Program-made: the position numbers and the translations under genes
Assembly: GCF_029168315.1 (NCBI RefSeq)
Contig: NZ_JARGYD010000001.1
Location: 372,001-436,000, forward strand
DNA from: Psychromarinibacter halotolerans
GTDB taxonomy: Bacteria > Pseudomonadota > Alphaproteobacteria > Rhodobacterales > Rhodobacteraceae
DNA: 64,000 nt
Direction: 5' to 3'
Part shown: positions 1-9,627 of the stretch, piece after piece
Position numbering within the stretch: the stretch's first letter is position 1
Layout of the letters: each line of letters opens with the position of its first letter
The notes under the pieces: generated by a model
What the model saw: the letters and a program-made list of their open reading frames with translations, nothing else
Databases searched by the model: none
Told to the model about the DNA's origin: nothing

Positions 1-236
1 GGATCCATGTAGGTCGAGGCCGCGTCGGGCATCAGTTTCATGTCGGACTGGTCGATCGACTTCCAGCCGGCGATGGACGAACCGTCGAACATGAAGCCTT
101 CTTCCAGGAAGTCTTCGTCGACCTGGTCGGCCATGACGGTCACGTGTTGCAGCTTGCCGCGCGGATCGGTGAAGCGGATGTCGACGTATTCGACCTCTTC
201 ATCCTTGATCGTCTTGATAACGTCAGCGTTGCTCAT
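1..236 (-). CDS. glnA: Glutamine synthetase, N-terminal part (cut by window edge)
   Basis: Only the first 78 codons lie in the window, beginning MSNADVIKTIKDEEVEYVDI. They match the beta-Grasp N-terminal domain of type I glutamine synthetase, including FTDPRGK and the MFDGSSIAGW segment that contributes to the active site between subunits. The enzyme makes glutamine from glutamate, ammonia and ATP in the cytoplasm. It lies 57 bp downstream of glnB on the same strand, the usual alphaproteobacterial glnB-glnA operon, so expression probably follows nitrogen status through the Ntr genes at the other end of the window. The catalytic C-terminal domain is not visible. Confidence 0.95.
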   Translation of the reverse strand, partial: MSNADVIKTIKDEEVEYVDIRFTDPRGKLQHVTVMADQVDEDFLEEGFMFDGSSIAGWKSIDQSDMKLMPDAASTYMD

Positions 237-293
237 TGTTTTTCCCTTGTCGTGGAACGGTATTCGGTTGTCTGAGATGTGTTGGGACGCGTC

Positions 294-632
294 TTAAAGC
301 GCGTCTTCCCCGGATTCGCCGGTCCGGATCCGGATCGCCTGTTCGATCGAAGAGACGAAGATCTTGCCATCACCGATCTTGTCGGTCTTGGCGGCGCCGA
401 TGATCGCTTCGATCGCGGCATCCACCTGGTCAGAGGCCAGAACGACCTCGATCTTCACCTTCGGCAGAAAGTCGACGACATATTCCGCACCACGGTAGAG
501 CTCGGTATGCCCTTTCTGGCGACCGAACCCTTTGACCTCGATCACGGAAAGACCTTGCACTCCGATTTCCTGCAGGGCCTCCTTTACCTCATCAAGCTTG
601 AATGGCTTGATGATCGCCTCGATCTTCTTCAT
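294..632 (-). CDS. glnB: Nitrogen regulatory protein P-II
   Basis: A full-length 112-residue PII protein. It starts MKKIEAIIKPFKLDEVKEAL and carries the T-loop with uridylylation site Tyr51 in GAEYVVDFLPK and the C-terminal signature around KIGDGKIFV. PII trimers sense 2-oxoglutarate and ATP/ADP, are uridylylated by GlnD, and control NtrB and glutamine synthetase adenylylation. It is the first gene of glnB-glnA and is transcribed away from nnrE; the shared 178-bp region holds a perfect inverted repeat. GlnB rather than GlnK is favoured by the glnA linkage and the absence of amtB. Confidence 0.96.
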   Translation of the reverse strand: MKKIEAIIKPFKLDEVKEALQEIGVQGLSVIEVKGFGRQKGHTELYRGAEYVVDFLPKVKIEVVLASDQVDAAIEAIIGAAKTDKIGDGKIFVSSIEQAIRIRTGESGEDAL

Positions 633-760
633 GTGGTGCGACTCCCTAGATACCCTGCGGTCTGTGGTTCAAGATCATTTCTGTGGGACCCTCACAATTC
701 GCGAGCGTGACAGCTTCGCCCGGCACGCAACGAAATTAAGGGTCGTGATTAAAATTTAGT

Positions 761-776
761 CAATATGGTCATATTG
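761..776. promoter_or_regulatory. Perfect inverted repeat CAATATG-GT-CATATTG between glnB and nnrE
   Basis: Two perfect 7-base arms flank GT in an AT-rich stretch within the divergent glnB/nnrE intergenic region, about 35 bp before the nnrE start codon and 128 bp before the glnB start. The size and symmetry fit a dimeric repressor or activator site. It does not resemble the enteric NtrC consensus. The cognate regulator is unknown. Confidence 0.4.
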
Positions 777-810
777 GCGTCGGAAAAAGAAAGCAAGGAG
801 GCGTCAAAAG

Positions 811-1509
811 ATGGTCGAAACGATCACACCGATGCAAATGCGTGAACTTGAGGCAGATGCGATCTCCTCGGGGTTGACGACGGGACGCGATCTGATGGAG
901 CGCGCGGGTGCCGGGGTGGTCGACGCGATCCTTGCGAAGTGGCCGACGAAGGCCGATGCGCCCCGACGGGCGGTGGTTCTATGCGGGCCGGGAAACAACG
1001 GCGGCGATGGATTCGTAGTGGCGCGGCTGCTGCTGGAAAAGGGCTGGTCCGTGGTGGTCGGATTCTACGGCGATGCGGCGAAGCTGCCGCCGGACGCGCG
1101 CGAAAATCACGACCGGTGGGCCAAGCTTGGGCCGGTCGTGCCCTTCCCGCCGCAAGACACCTACGAGCCGTTCCTCGCCGGTTTCGAACCCGGCGCGCTG
1201 CTGATCGACGCGCTGTTCGGGATCGGCCTGACGCGCCCGATCGCGGTCGACCTGTCCACCGCCGTGCTGGGCCTTGCGATCAACAACTTCGCCAACGACT
1301 GGAACATCGTCGCGGTCGACGTGCCCTCGGGGCTGGATGCCGAGACCGGCACGCTGCTGTGCGGCCCGCCGCCCCATCCCGGCGTCGCCACGGCGGCGGA
1401 CCTGACTGTCACCTTTCATGCCCCCAAGACCGGCCACATGCAGAACGAGGGGCCGGCGGTCTGCGGCGAATTGGTTGTCGCGGACATAGGGCTAGGTCCC
1501 GCCGCCTGA
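811..1509 (+). CDS. nnrE: NAD(P)H-hydrate epimerase (YjeF_N domain), separate ORF
   Basis: A 232-residue protein equal to one YjeF_N domain, which interconverts the R and S forms of hydrated NAD(P)H so that the dehydratase can repair both. The nucleotide-binding motif GPGNNGGDGFVVARLL is at about residues 50-65, and AVDVPSGLDAETG lies near residue 170. A strong Shine-Dalgarno AAGGAGG at 795-801 fixes the ATG. In most alphaproteobacteria this domain is fused to the dehydratase in one protein of about 500 residues. Here a TGA ends it and the dehydratase follows in another frame after 23 bp (see findings). Confidence 0.9.
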   Translation: MVETITPMQMRELEADAISSGLTTGRDLMERAGAGVVDAILAKWPTKADAPRRAVVLCGPGNNGGDGFVVARLLLEKGWSVVVGFYGDAAKLPPDARENHDRWAKLGPVVPFPPQDTYEPFLAGFEPGALLIDALFGIGLTRPIAVDLSTAVLGLAINNFANDWNIVAVDVPSGLDAETGTLLCGPPPHPGVATAADLTVTFHAPKTGHMQNEGPAVCGELVVADIGLGPAA

Positions 1510-1532
1510 CCGATCCAATCGCCGGAGTCCCG

Positions 1533-2372
1533 ATGCCCGATCCCGACACACTACCCGGCTTGGCCGAACGGCTGGCCAAGCAGCCCGAAGACCACAAATA
1601 CGGCCACGGCCACGCGCTGATCCTGTGCGGCGGGCCGGGCCGGGGCGGCGCCGCGCGGATGGCGGCGCGGGGCGCGCTGCGGATCGGGGCCGGTCTGGTG
1701 ACGCTTGGCGTTCCGCCCGCGGCGCAGCAAGAGAACGCGACCCGGCTTGATGCCATCATGCTGCGGCGCGTGGCCGACGCGGCGGCGCTGACAGAGCTGT
1801 TGCAGGACACGCGGCTGAACGCCGTCTGCATCGGCCCCGGGTTTGGCCTGTCGGACGATCACGCGGACCTTGTCGCGGCGGCGTTGGCGGCCGGTCGGGC
1901 CACGGTGTTGGACGCCGACGCGCTGACGCTTCTGTCGCGGGATGCGGACCTTTTCGGAACCCTGCACGACCGCTGCGTCCTGACACCCCACGCGGGCGAA
2001 TTCGCGCGGCTGTTTCCCGACATCGCGGACCGTGTCGAGCACCGGGCAGAGGCCACCCGCGCCGCCGCCGCAAGGGCTGGCTGCACCGTGCTGCTGAAGG
2101 GCGCGGTGACCGTCATCGCCGATCCCGACGGAACGACGGCGACCCACCGCGCCGAGGGCGCGCAGGCCGCGCCGTGGCTGGCGACGGCGGGGGCAGGGGA
2201 CGTGCTGGCGGGCTTCATCGCCGGGCTTCTGGCGCGGGGCAGCGCGCCGCTTCAGGCCGCCGAAGACGCCGCTTGGCTGCATGCCGCTTGCGCGCGCGCC
2301 TTCGGGCCGGGCCTGATCGCCGAGGATCTGCCCGACACGCTGCCACGGGTTTTCCGCACGCTGGGCCTATAG
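1533..2372 (+). CDS. nnrD: ADP-dependent (S)-NAD(P)H-hydrate dehydratase
   Basis: A 279-residue ribokinase-fold protein (YjeF_C/CARKD) that dehydrates damaged NAD(P)HX using ADP. Visible marks are YGHGHALILCGGPGRGG near the N-terminus, CIGPGFGLSDD, TPHAGEFARLFP, and the C-terminal nucleotide site GAGDVLAGFIAGLLARG. A GGAG at 1524-1527, five bases before the ATG, would allow independent initiation, arguing that the split from nnrE may be real. Its reading frame is also open upstream through the linker, so a single-base indel in an ancestral nnrED fusion is equally possible. Confidence 0.9.
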   Translation: MPDPDTLPGLAERLAKQPEDHKYGHGHALILCGGPGRGGAARMAARGALRIGAGLVTLGVPPAAQQENATRLDAIMLRRVADAAALTELLQDTRLNAVCIGPGFGLSDDHADLVAAALAAGRATVLDADALTLLSRDADLFGTLHDRCVLTPHAGEFARLFPDIADRVEHRAEATRAAAARAGCTVLLKGAVTVIADPDGTTATHRAEGAQAAPWLATAGAGDVLAGFIAGLLARGSAPLQAAEDAAWLHAACARAFGPGLIAEDLPDTLPRVFRTLGL

Positions 2373-2382
2373 TCCCCGCAGG

Positions 2383-2416
2383 CTTCTTCTGACTGTAAAT
2401 ATCCCCGCCGGAGGCT
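2383..2416 (+). repeat. Roseobacter-type gene-end element (copy 1)
   Basis: Immediately after the nnrD stop, reading outward, the sequence is GCTTCTTCTGACTGTAAATA followed by TCCCCGCCGGAGGC. The same layout (cttcttctg, c-g-aaatatccc, then G/C-rich) follows the minus-strand gene ending at 14802. Elements of this kind recur at gene ends in Rhodobacteraceae; I infer a role in 3' processing or termination. Here it sits between the convergent nnrD and radical SAM genes. Confidence 0.5.
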
Positions 2417-2443
2417 CCTGCCGCCGCAACGGGCGATGCCGTG

Positions 2444-3397
2444 TCAGGCGGAACAACTCGCCCCGCCAAGCACGCAGAACTTGGCGCAGTGCGGGTGGTT
2501 CAGCTGGACCGCGCCCTCGGCCTCTGCCAGCGTCTTGCCAAGCTCGAACTGGGCGTCGTACGGCAGCAGGGTGCAGGCCACCACCGCCGGGCGCGCGGCG
2601 CCCTTGCGCTTTACCACCATCCGGCTGGAGGCGCACATCACCTGTTCGGGCGACTTGTGCAGGATGCCCCAGCAGGCGGTGGTGATCTCGGGCACCTCGA
2701 CCTGTTCGTCCATCTCGGGAAACAGCACGGTCTGGCCCGGATCGGTGGCGGCGATGTTGAACCCGTGCCGGGCGTACAGCGCGGCATAGCCGTCGCGCGC
2801 GGCGGTCTCGGTCTCGTCCCACAGGGTGCGGCCCGCGACGGTCATCCGCGCGCCGATGTCGCGCAGCCATTCCATCCCCTCGACGGTCCGGTCGAAACTG
2901 CCGGTGCCGCGTTCCTCGTCGTGCTTGTCCGCAGACCAGTGGTCGACCGAGATTCGCAGCGTCAGCCGGTCGCCGTACTCCGCCACCAGCGCGCGCAGCC
3001 CGTCCTGCACCCGGGGGCGCATCATCGGACGCATTGCGTTGGTCAGGATCAAAACCTCGTAGCCGCGCGCCAGCGACCGGCGGGCCATTTCGATCATCTC
3101 GGGGTTCATGAACGGCTCGCCGCCGGTGAACCCGATCTCGCGCGCCTGCCAGTCGCGGTCTTCCAGCTGGTCGAGATACTCTGACACCTCGTCCGCCCTG
3201 ATATAGACCAGCCGGTCGTTCTCGGGCGAGCTTTCGATATAGCAGTTGGCGCACTCGATGTTGCACAGCGTGCCGGTGTTGAACCACAGCGTCTGCGGAT
3301 CGGACAGCGGCACCGAGGCGCGCGTCTCTCCCTTCGCGGTCACGAAGGGGTCCGAGAATTTCACATGTTGTCCGGTATCGGTCGCGTGGTCTTTCAT
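2444..3397 (-). CDS. Radical SAM protein
   Basis: A 317-residue cytosolic protein with the radical SAM cluster motif CxxxCxxC at Cys45, Cys49 and Cys52 (CNIECANC), preceded by LWFNTGT and followed by the GFTGGEPFMNPEM motif that binds S-adenosylmethionine. Further cysteines near the C-terminus (ACTLLPYD, then HPHCAKFCVLGGASC) could ligate an auxiliary cluster, as in SPASM/twitch subfamilies. The substrate cannot be told from sequence. It is convergent with nnrD and divergent from zwf, with no partner gene. The ATG at 3397 is followed directly by open reading. Confidence 0.85.
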   Translation of the reverse strand: MKDHATDTGQHVKFSDPFVTAKGETRASVPLSDPQTLWFNTGTLCNIECANCYIESSPENDRLVYIRADEVSEYLDQLEDRDWQAREIGFTGGEPFMNPEMIEMARRSLARGYEVLILTNAMRPMMRPRVQDGLRALVAEYGDRLTLRISVDHWSADKHDEERGTGSFDRTVEGMEWLRDIGARMTVAGRTLWDETETAARDGYAALYARHGFNIAATDPGQTVLFPEMDEQVEVPEITTACWGILHKSPEQVMCASSRMVVKRKGAARPAVVACTLLPYDAQFELGKTLAEAEGAVQLNHPHCAKFCVLGGASCSA

Positions 3398-3548
3398 TCG
3401 TTGCCCATTCCATTTCCGCGCGTTCGCGTCTCGCGACAGCCTAGTCCCCCATCAAACCGTCGAAAACCCGCGCATTTGGTGCATGTCGCGGTTGTGATGC
3501 CGCATCCTGGCGCTAGACTTGGCGGGAACTTGTGATAAATCCAGCGCC

Positions 3549-3560
3549 GTTAGCGCTAAC
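3549..3560. promoter_or_regulatory. GTTAGCGCTAAC operator-like palindrome upstream of zwf (CceR-like site)
   Basis: A perfect 12-bp palindrome, 21 bp before the zwf start codon and just upstream of its ribosome-binding site. The centre CG and arm pattern are typical of LacI-family operators. In Rhodobacter sphaeroides the LacI-family regulator CceR controls Entner-Doudoroff and gluconeogenic genes, including zwf, through a similar site. A position between promoter and start codon suits repression. The regulator gene is not in this window. Confidence 0.6.
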
Positions 3561-3581
3561 CAAATCCCGGAAAGGTCGCTC

Positions 3582-5039
3582 ATGGTCTCCCGCGTCATCC
3601 CTGTGGATCCCTTCGATCTTGTCATCTTCGGCGGCACCGGCGATCTGGCCCGCCGCAAGATCCTTCCTGGCCTGTACCGCCGCTTCTGGGCCGGTCAGAT
3701 GCCCGAGGACGCCCGCATCGTCGGCTGCTCGCGCCACGAAATGTCCGACGACGAGTACCGCGAGGAAGTGCGCGGCGCGATCCAGGAATTCGCCATCGAA
3801 GGCAAGGAGGACGCCGAGAAGGTGGATGCCTTCCTTGAGATCATCAGCTTCGTCGCGGTGGACGCCACCGGCGACAAGGGCTGGAAGGAACTGGCCAAGA
3901 AGGTCCGCGACGAGGTCGTCAACGCCTTCTACTTCTCGGTCGGCCCCAGCCTGTTCGGCGATCTGGCCGAGCGCCTGCACAAATACAAGATGGCCGGTCA
4001 GGACACCCGGATCGTCGTCGAGAAGCCGTTCGGCCACGACCTGAAAAGCGCGCAGGATCTGAACGCGACGCTGCGCAAGTACTTCGCCGAAGAACAGATC
4101 TACCGTATCGACCACTATCTGGGCAAAGAGACGGTGCAGAACCTGATGGCCGTCCGCTTCGGCAACGTCCTGTTCGAGCCGCTGTGGAACGCTTTGTACG
4201 TCGATCACATTCAGATCACCGTGGCCGAGACCGTGGGTGTCGGCGGGCGCGGCAGCTATTACGACAAGTCCGGCGCGATGCGGGACATGGTGCAGAACCA
4301 CCTGATGCAGCTTCTGTGCCTGATCGCGATGGAGCCGCCGCACCATTTCGAACCCGATGCGGTGCGCGACGAGAAGCTGAAGGTGATCCGCGCGCTGGAT
4401 CCGGTCCAGCCCGAAGACCTTGTGCGCGGCCAGTACGAAGGTGACGACAAGGTCGCCAGCTACTTCGACGATGTCGAGGATCCGGGCTCGATCACCGAAA
4501 GCTTCATCGCGATGAAGCTGCACATCTCGAACTGGCGCTGGAAGGGCACGCCGATCTACGTGCGCACCGGCAAGCGCCTGAAGGCGCGGGCGTCGGAGAT
4601 CGCGGTGGTGTTCAAGCACCCGCCGCACTCGATCTTCGGCGAGAAGGCGAACGAACGGCGCGGCAACGTGCTGGTGATCCGGCTTCAGCCGAACGAGGGG
4701 ATGAACCTTCGCGTGACCATCAAGGAACCGGGGCCGGGCGGGATGCGCCTGATCGAGGTGCCGCTGGACATGTCCTTCGCCGACGCGCTGGGGCCGGACG
4801 CGGGTGACGTGGCGGATGCCTACGAACGCCTGATCATGGACGTGATCCGGGGCAACCAGACGCTGTTCATGCGCGGCGACGAGGTCGAGGCCGCGTGGGC
4901 GTGGGCCGACCCGATCATCGCGTCGTGGGAAGAGTCGGGCGAGCGGCCCAAGTCTTACGCGCCCGGATCGACCGGACCGGAAGAGGCGCTGATGCTGCTG
5001 TACCGCGAGGGACGCCGCTGGCGGGACGTGAAGGCATGA
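3582..5039 (+). CDS. zwf: Glucose-6-phosphate 1-dehydrogenase
   Basis: A 485-residue enzyme oxidising glucose-6-phosphate to 6-phosphogluconolactone with NADP(+), the entry to the Entner-Doudoroff and oxidative pentose phosphate routes. The Rossmann motif FGGTGDLARRK is near the N-terminus; the active-site signature RIDHYLGKE and VEKPFGHDL are in the middle. The ATG at 3582 is preferred over the upstream in-frame one at 3519: it has GGAAAGG at 3569-3575 in front and gives the usual N-terminus, and the palindrome then falls outside the coding sequence. Its stop overlaps the pgl start (ATGA), so the two are translationally coupled. Confidence 0.96.
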   Translation: MVSRVIPVDPFDLVIFGGTGDLARRKILPGLYRRFWAGQMPEDARIVGCSRHEMSDDEYREEVRGAIQEFAIEGKEDAEKVDAFLEIISFVAVDATGDKGWKELAKKVRDEVVNAFYFSVGPSLFGDLAERLHKYKMAGQDTRIVVEKPFGHDLKSAQDLNATLRKYFAEEQIYRIDHYLGKETVQNLMAVRFGNVLFEPLWNALYVDHIQITVAETVGVGGRGSYYDKSGAMRDMVQNHLMQLLCLIAMEPPHHFEPDAVRDEKLKVIRALDPVQPEDLVRGQYEGDDKVASYFDDVEDPGSITESFIAMKLHISNWRWKGTPIYVRTGKRLKARASEIAVVFKHPPHSIFGEKANERRGNVLVIRLQPNEGMNLRVTIKEPGPGGMRLIEVPLDMSFADALGPDAGDVADAYERLIMDVIRGNQTLFMRGDEVEAAWAWADPIIASWEESGERPKSYAPGSTGPEEALMLLYREGRRWRDVKA

Positions 5040-5710
5040 ACTTCGTCGAATACGCCGACCGCGAGATGATGATGATCGATCTCGCGAACAAGCTGGCCGG
5101 AGAATTGAACAGCCACCTGATGCACGAGGACACGGCGACGCTTGCCGTGCCCGGCGGCACGACGCCCGGTCCGATCTTCGACGATCTTTGCGCGGCGCGG
5201 CTGGACTGGGGCCGGGTGAAGGTGATGCTGACCGATGAACGCTGGGTGCCCGGCGACAGCCCCCGGTCCAACACCAAGCTGATCCGCGAACGCCTGCTGG
5301 TCAGCCGCGCGTCCTCGGCCACCTACGTGCCGCTGTACGCGGACGCGCCCGAGCCCGAGGACAAGCTGGACGCCCTGCGCGACAGCGTCGCCGGGGCGCT
5401 GCCGATCACGGTCCTGCTGCTAGGCATGGGCGACGACATGCACACCGCGTCGCTGTTCCCGCATGGCGACGGTCTGGCCGAGGCGCTGGCTTCCGACGCG
5501 CCCGTGCTTCTGCCGGTCCGGACCCCGGATCAGCCCGAAGCCCGCGTCACCCTGTCGGCCCGCGTCCTAAAGGATGCGATGTCGACCCATATCGTCATCA
5601 CCGGCGCCAAGAAGCGGGAGGCGCTGGAACGCGCCCGGAAAGAGCGCGACCCGATGGCCGCCCCGGTGATTTCCATCCTTCCCGAAGCCACGGTCCATTG
5701 GGCAGAGTAA
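5036..5710 (+). CDS. pgl: 6-phosphogluconolactonase
   Basis: A 224-residue DevB-type 6-phosphogluconolactonase that hydrolyses the zwf product to 6-phosphogluconate. Conserved stretches are LAVPGGTTPGPIFDDL, the TDERWVP motif near residue 65 and LLLGMGDDMHTASLFPHG near residue 130. In the canonical family the latter reads GxGxDGHTASLFP; here Met replaces Gly before the catalytic His. It overlaps zwf by 4 bp and is followed by pgi 20 bp later. Confidence 0.93.
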   Translation: MNFVEYADREMMMIDLANKLAGELNSHLMHEDTATLAVPGGTTPGPIFDDLCAARLDWGRVKVMLTDERWVPGDSPRSNTKLIRERLLVSRASSATYVPLYADAPEPEDKLDALRDSVAGALPITVLLLGMGDDMHTASLFPHGDGLAEALASDAPVLLPVRTPDQPEARVTLSARVLKDAMSTHIVITGAKKREALERARKERDPMAAPVISILPEATVHWAE

Positions 5711-5730
5711 AACTGGGCGGAGTACCAACG

Positions 5731-7338
<1,608 letters not shown>

Positions 7339-7364
7339 ACCGGGCCGAGCCCATCCCGAGCGGT

Positions 7365-7380
7365 GGCGGACAGGTCCGCC
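7365..7380 (+). terminator. Stem-loop after pgi; remainder of the pgi-kinase gap
   Basis: GGCGGA-CAGG-TCCGCC forms a 6-bp GC stem 27 bp after the pgi stop; it lacks a following T-run. The 310-bp gap 7339-7648 holds nothing else I can identify with confidence; the promoter for the downstream histidine kinase gene must lie here. Confidence 0.35.
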
Positions 7381-7648
7381 GGGCCGTCGGGAACGACGCA
7401 TGGCGCGGGACCAGAACACGGTCCCAGCTTTGCGTCTCGGTTGGAGGCACGGGTCGGCTGTCGGAAAAGTTTCATTCCCGACACATCTTTTGCCAAGGGT
7501 CCGGCGGCAAGCCGCTGATATCGTTCAATGTCATTTGCGGGCTTCCGCCGGGCCGGTCGCGAACCCGTGAATTGCGCGAATGTGCCTTGCAAGCGCATTG
7601 AAATGTTTGGATGATCCAGTCCGCTTGCGCACCGGGGGAACGACGACA

Positions 7649-8743
7649 GTGAAGGCCGATCTACATCCAAGACAGGGCGCGCGACTTGCGGCGCTGTCGG
7701 CCTATGACATTCTCGATACGCCGCCCGAGGACGCCTTTTCAGAGGTCGTCGGGCTTGTTTCGCGCATCTGCGACATGCCGGTTGCGCTGGTCTCGCTGGT
7801 CGAAGAGCACCGCCAGTGGTTCAAGGCGCGCATGGGTCTGGACGCCACCGAAACCCCGATCGAACAGTCGATCTGTTCCCACGCGATCCTTGGCGACAAC
7901 GTTCTTGAGATCGAGGACACGCAGACAGATCCGCGCAGTGCGGACAACCCGCTGTGCATGGGCGACCGCGCGTTCCGGTTCTACGCCGGGGCGCCGCTGA
8001 TCACGCCCGACGGCTTGCCGCTGGGGTCGCTGTGCGTGCTGGACTATCGGCCCCGCAAGCTGACCGACGTGCAACGCGAAACCCTTGAGGTGATGGCGAA
8101 GCAGGTGATGGCGCAGCTTGACCTGCGGCTGTCGCTGCGGACGGCCGACACGCTCCGCCGCGAGATCGACCACCGGGTAAAGAACTCGCTTCAGTCGCTG
8201 GCGGCGGTGGCGCGGTTCGAGGCGCGGCGTTCGAAAAGCGACGATGCGAAGCAGGCGCTGGAACGGGTCGGGCGCCGGATCGGATCGGTCGCGGTGGTGC
8301 ACGAACAGCTGTACCGCACCGGCACCGACCACACGGTCGCGCTGGACGCTTATCTAGAGAACCTTGCCCGCCACCTGGCCGAGATCGCGCCCGAAGGCAT
8401 CGCCGTGTCGGGCGAGGCTCCGGCGATCCAGATCGCATCGGCCGACGCGGCGATGGTGGGGGTGCTGTTCAACGAGACGGCGGCGAACGCCTTCAAGCAC
8501 GCGTTCCCCGGCGAGCGGGTCGGCCACATCCGCTATCACGCGGAACAGCTGCCGGACGGTCAGATCAGGTTCTCGTGCGAGGACGACGGCGTCGGCCTGC
8601 CGGACGAAGCCGATACACAGGACGGGCTGGGCACGATGCTTGGCGAGGTCATCAGCCTTGAACTGGACGGAATGCTGGACGTGACGCGTCTGGATCAGGG
8701 CGTGCGGATCAGCCTGGATTTCACGCCGAAAGAGCCGGGGTAG
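7649..8743 (+). CDS. GAF-domain sensor histidine kinase (HWE/HisKA_2 type)
   Basis: A 364-residue soluble kinase without membrane segments. Residues about 15-160 are a GAF domain beginning in the typical RLAALSAYDILDTPPEDAF and including the SICSHAIL and YAGAPLITPDGLPLGSLCVLD stretches. The dimerisation box REIDHRVKNSLQSLAAV carries His175, characteristic of the HisKA_2/HWE class, followed by the N box FNETAANAFKHAF and G1 box EDDGVGLP. The GTG at 7649 is chosen over an ATG at 7580 because the family begins just before RLAAL and GGGGGAA precedes it. No response regulator is adjacent. Such kinases often feed general stress or light signalling, but no input is evident. Confidence 0.85.
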   Translation: MKADLHPRQGARLAALSAYDILDTPPEDAFSEVVGLVSRICDMPVALVSLVEEHRQWFKARMGLDATETPIEQSICSHAILGDNVLEIEDTQTDPRSADNPLCMGDRAFRFYAGAPLITPDGLPLGSLCVLDYRPRKLTDVQRETLEVMAKQVMAQLDLRLSLRTADTLRREIDHRVKNSLQSLAAVARFEARRSKSDDAKQALERVGRRIGSVAVVHEQLYRTGTDHTVALDAYLENLARHLAEIAPEGIAVSGEAPAIQIASADAAMVGVLFNETAANAFKHAFPGERVGHIRYHAEQLPDGQIRFSCEDDGVGLPDEADTQDGLGTMLGEVISLELDGMLDVTRLDQGVRISLDFTPKEPG

Positions 8744-8759
8744 GGCGGTTCGGTGTGTC

Positions 8760-9080
8760 GGTGCGCATGAATGCGCACCCTACGGTTTGGTGGAGTGTCG
8801 TTACGTTGGTGCGCATGAATGCGCACCCTACGGTATGGTTGGGCGTCGTTACGTCGGTGCGCATGAATGCGCACCCTGCGGTTTGGTGGGGTGTCGCTAC
8901 GTTGGTGCGCATGAATGCGCACCCTACGGTTTGGTTGGATGTCGTCACGTCGGTGCGCATGAATGCGCACCCTACGGTTTGGTTGGATGTCGTCACGTCG
9001 GTGCGCATGAATGCGCACCCTACGGGTTGGTCGGACGTCGTCACGCCGGTGCACATAAATGCGTACCCTAAGGTTCGCTC
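8760..9080 (-). repeat. REP array A: seven 48-bp tandem units
   Basis: Seven head-to-tail units begin at 8761, 8809, 8857, 8905, 8953, 9001 and 9049 (exact 48-bp spacing; the last is degenerate). Each holds a 20-bp imperfect palindrome of two 9-base arms, GGTGCGCAT and ATGCGCACC, followed by CTAC. Read on the minus strand this is GTAG plus hairpin, the layout of REP sequences mobilised by RAYT (TnpA-REP) proteins. The 48-bp period keeps several frames open on both strands, but there is no ribosome-binding site or protein-like composition, so I call it non-coding. Confidence 0.8.
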
Positions 9081-9092
9081 GGATGTCGTCAC

Positions 9093-9380
9093 GTAGGATG
9101 CGCATTCATGCGCACCGGGACCCCGATCGGACAAGACAAACGCCACGAAGAAGCCCCCGTAGGGTGCGCATTCATGCGCACCGACACCCCGACCGGACGA
9201 GACAAACGCCACGATGAAGCCCCCGTAGGGTGCGCATTCATGCGCACCGGCACCCCGATCGGACAAGACAAGCGCCACCATGAAGCCTCCGTACGGAGCG
9301 CATTCATGCGCACCGGCACCCCGACCGGACGAGACAAACGCCACCACGAGGCCCCCGTATGGTGTGCATTCATGCGCACC
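9093..9380 (+). repeat. REP array B: five 66-bp tandem units in the opposite orientation
   Basis: Units begin at 9093, 9159, 9225, 9291 and 9357, exactly 66 bp apart. The core GTAGGGTGCGCATTCATGCG plus CACC is the reverse complement of the array A core, but the spacer (with GACCGGACGAGACAAACGCC) is different and longer. The GTAG ends of the two arrays face each other across the junction near 9085. The first, fourth and fifth units have arm or GTAG changes. No transposase gene is present in the window. Confidence 0.8.
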
Positions 9381-9414
9381 GACGACCCAAACCGACCGAA
9401 ATATCAGGAAATCC

Positions 9415-9488
9415 TGGAGCGGGTGAAGGGAATCGAACCCTCGTCTTAAGCTTGGGAAGCTCCTGCTCTACCATTGAGCTACACCCGC
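9415..9488 (-). tRNA. tRNA-Gly (anticodon CCC), CCA encoded
   Basis: Read on the minus strand: a 7-bp acceptor stem GCGGGTG/CACCCGC, D arm GCTC-AATGGTA-GAGC, anticodon loop TTCCCAA giving anticodon CCC, T arm around GGGTTCGATTCCC, discriminator T and an encoded CCA. The anticodon stem has a G-A mismatch at its outer pair. It reads GGG codons. It lies between the REP arrays and the serine hydrolase gene and is transcribed toward the arrays. Confidence 0.93.
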
Positions 9489-9627
9489 CCGGGTGCAGGG
9501 GAGATAGCCGCTGCCGGCTGGTCCGTCAATGGGCCACAGCCGGCGCGACAGGCACCGGCGCGGCGGCCCACGTCACCGTGATCGCCGCTGCCTTGCCAAA
9601 CCGGGACGGCGACCGAATATCACCCCC

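Noticed and set aside
8758..9380. CRISPR array.
   Set aside because: The spacers are themselves near-identical within each block, the repeat is a REP palindrome, and there are no cas genes.
8695..9449. Several long open frames on both strands across 8.7-9.4 kb (up to 208 codons with 16- and 22-residue repeats).
   Set aside because: They arise because the REP periods (48 and 66 bp) are multiples of three. No ribosome-binding sites, opposite strands are equally open, and one runs into the tRNA gene.
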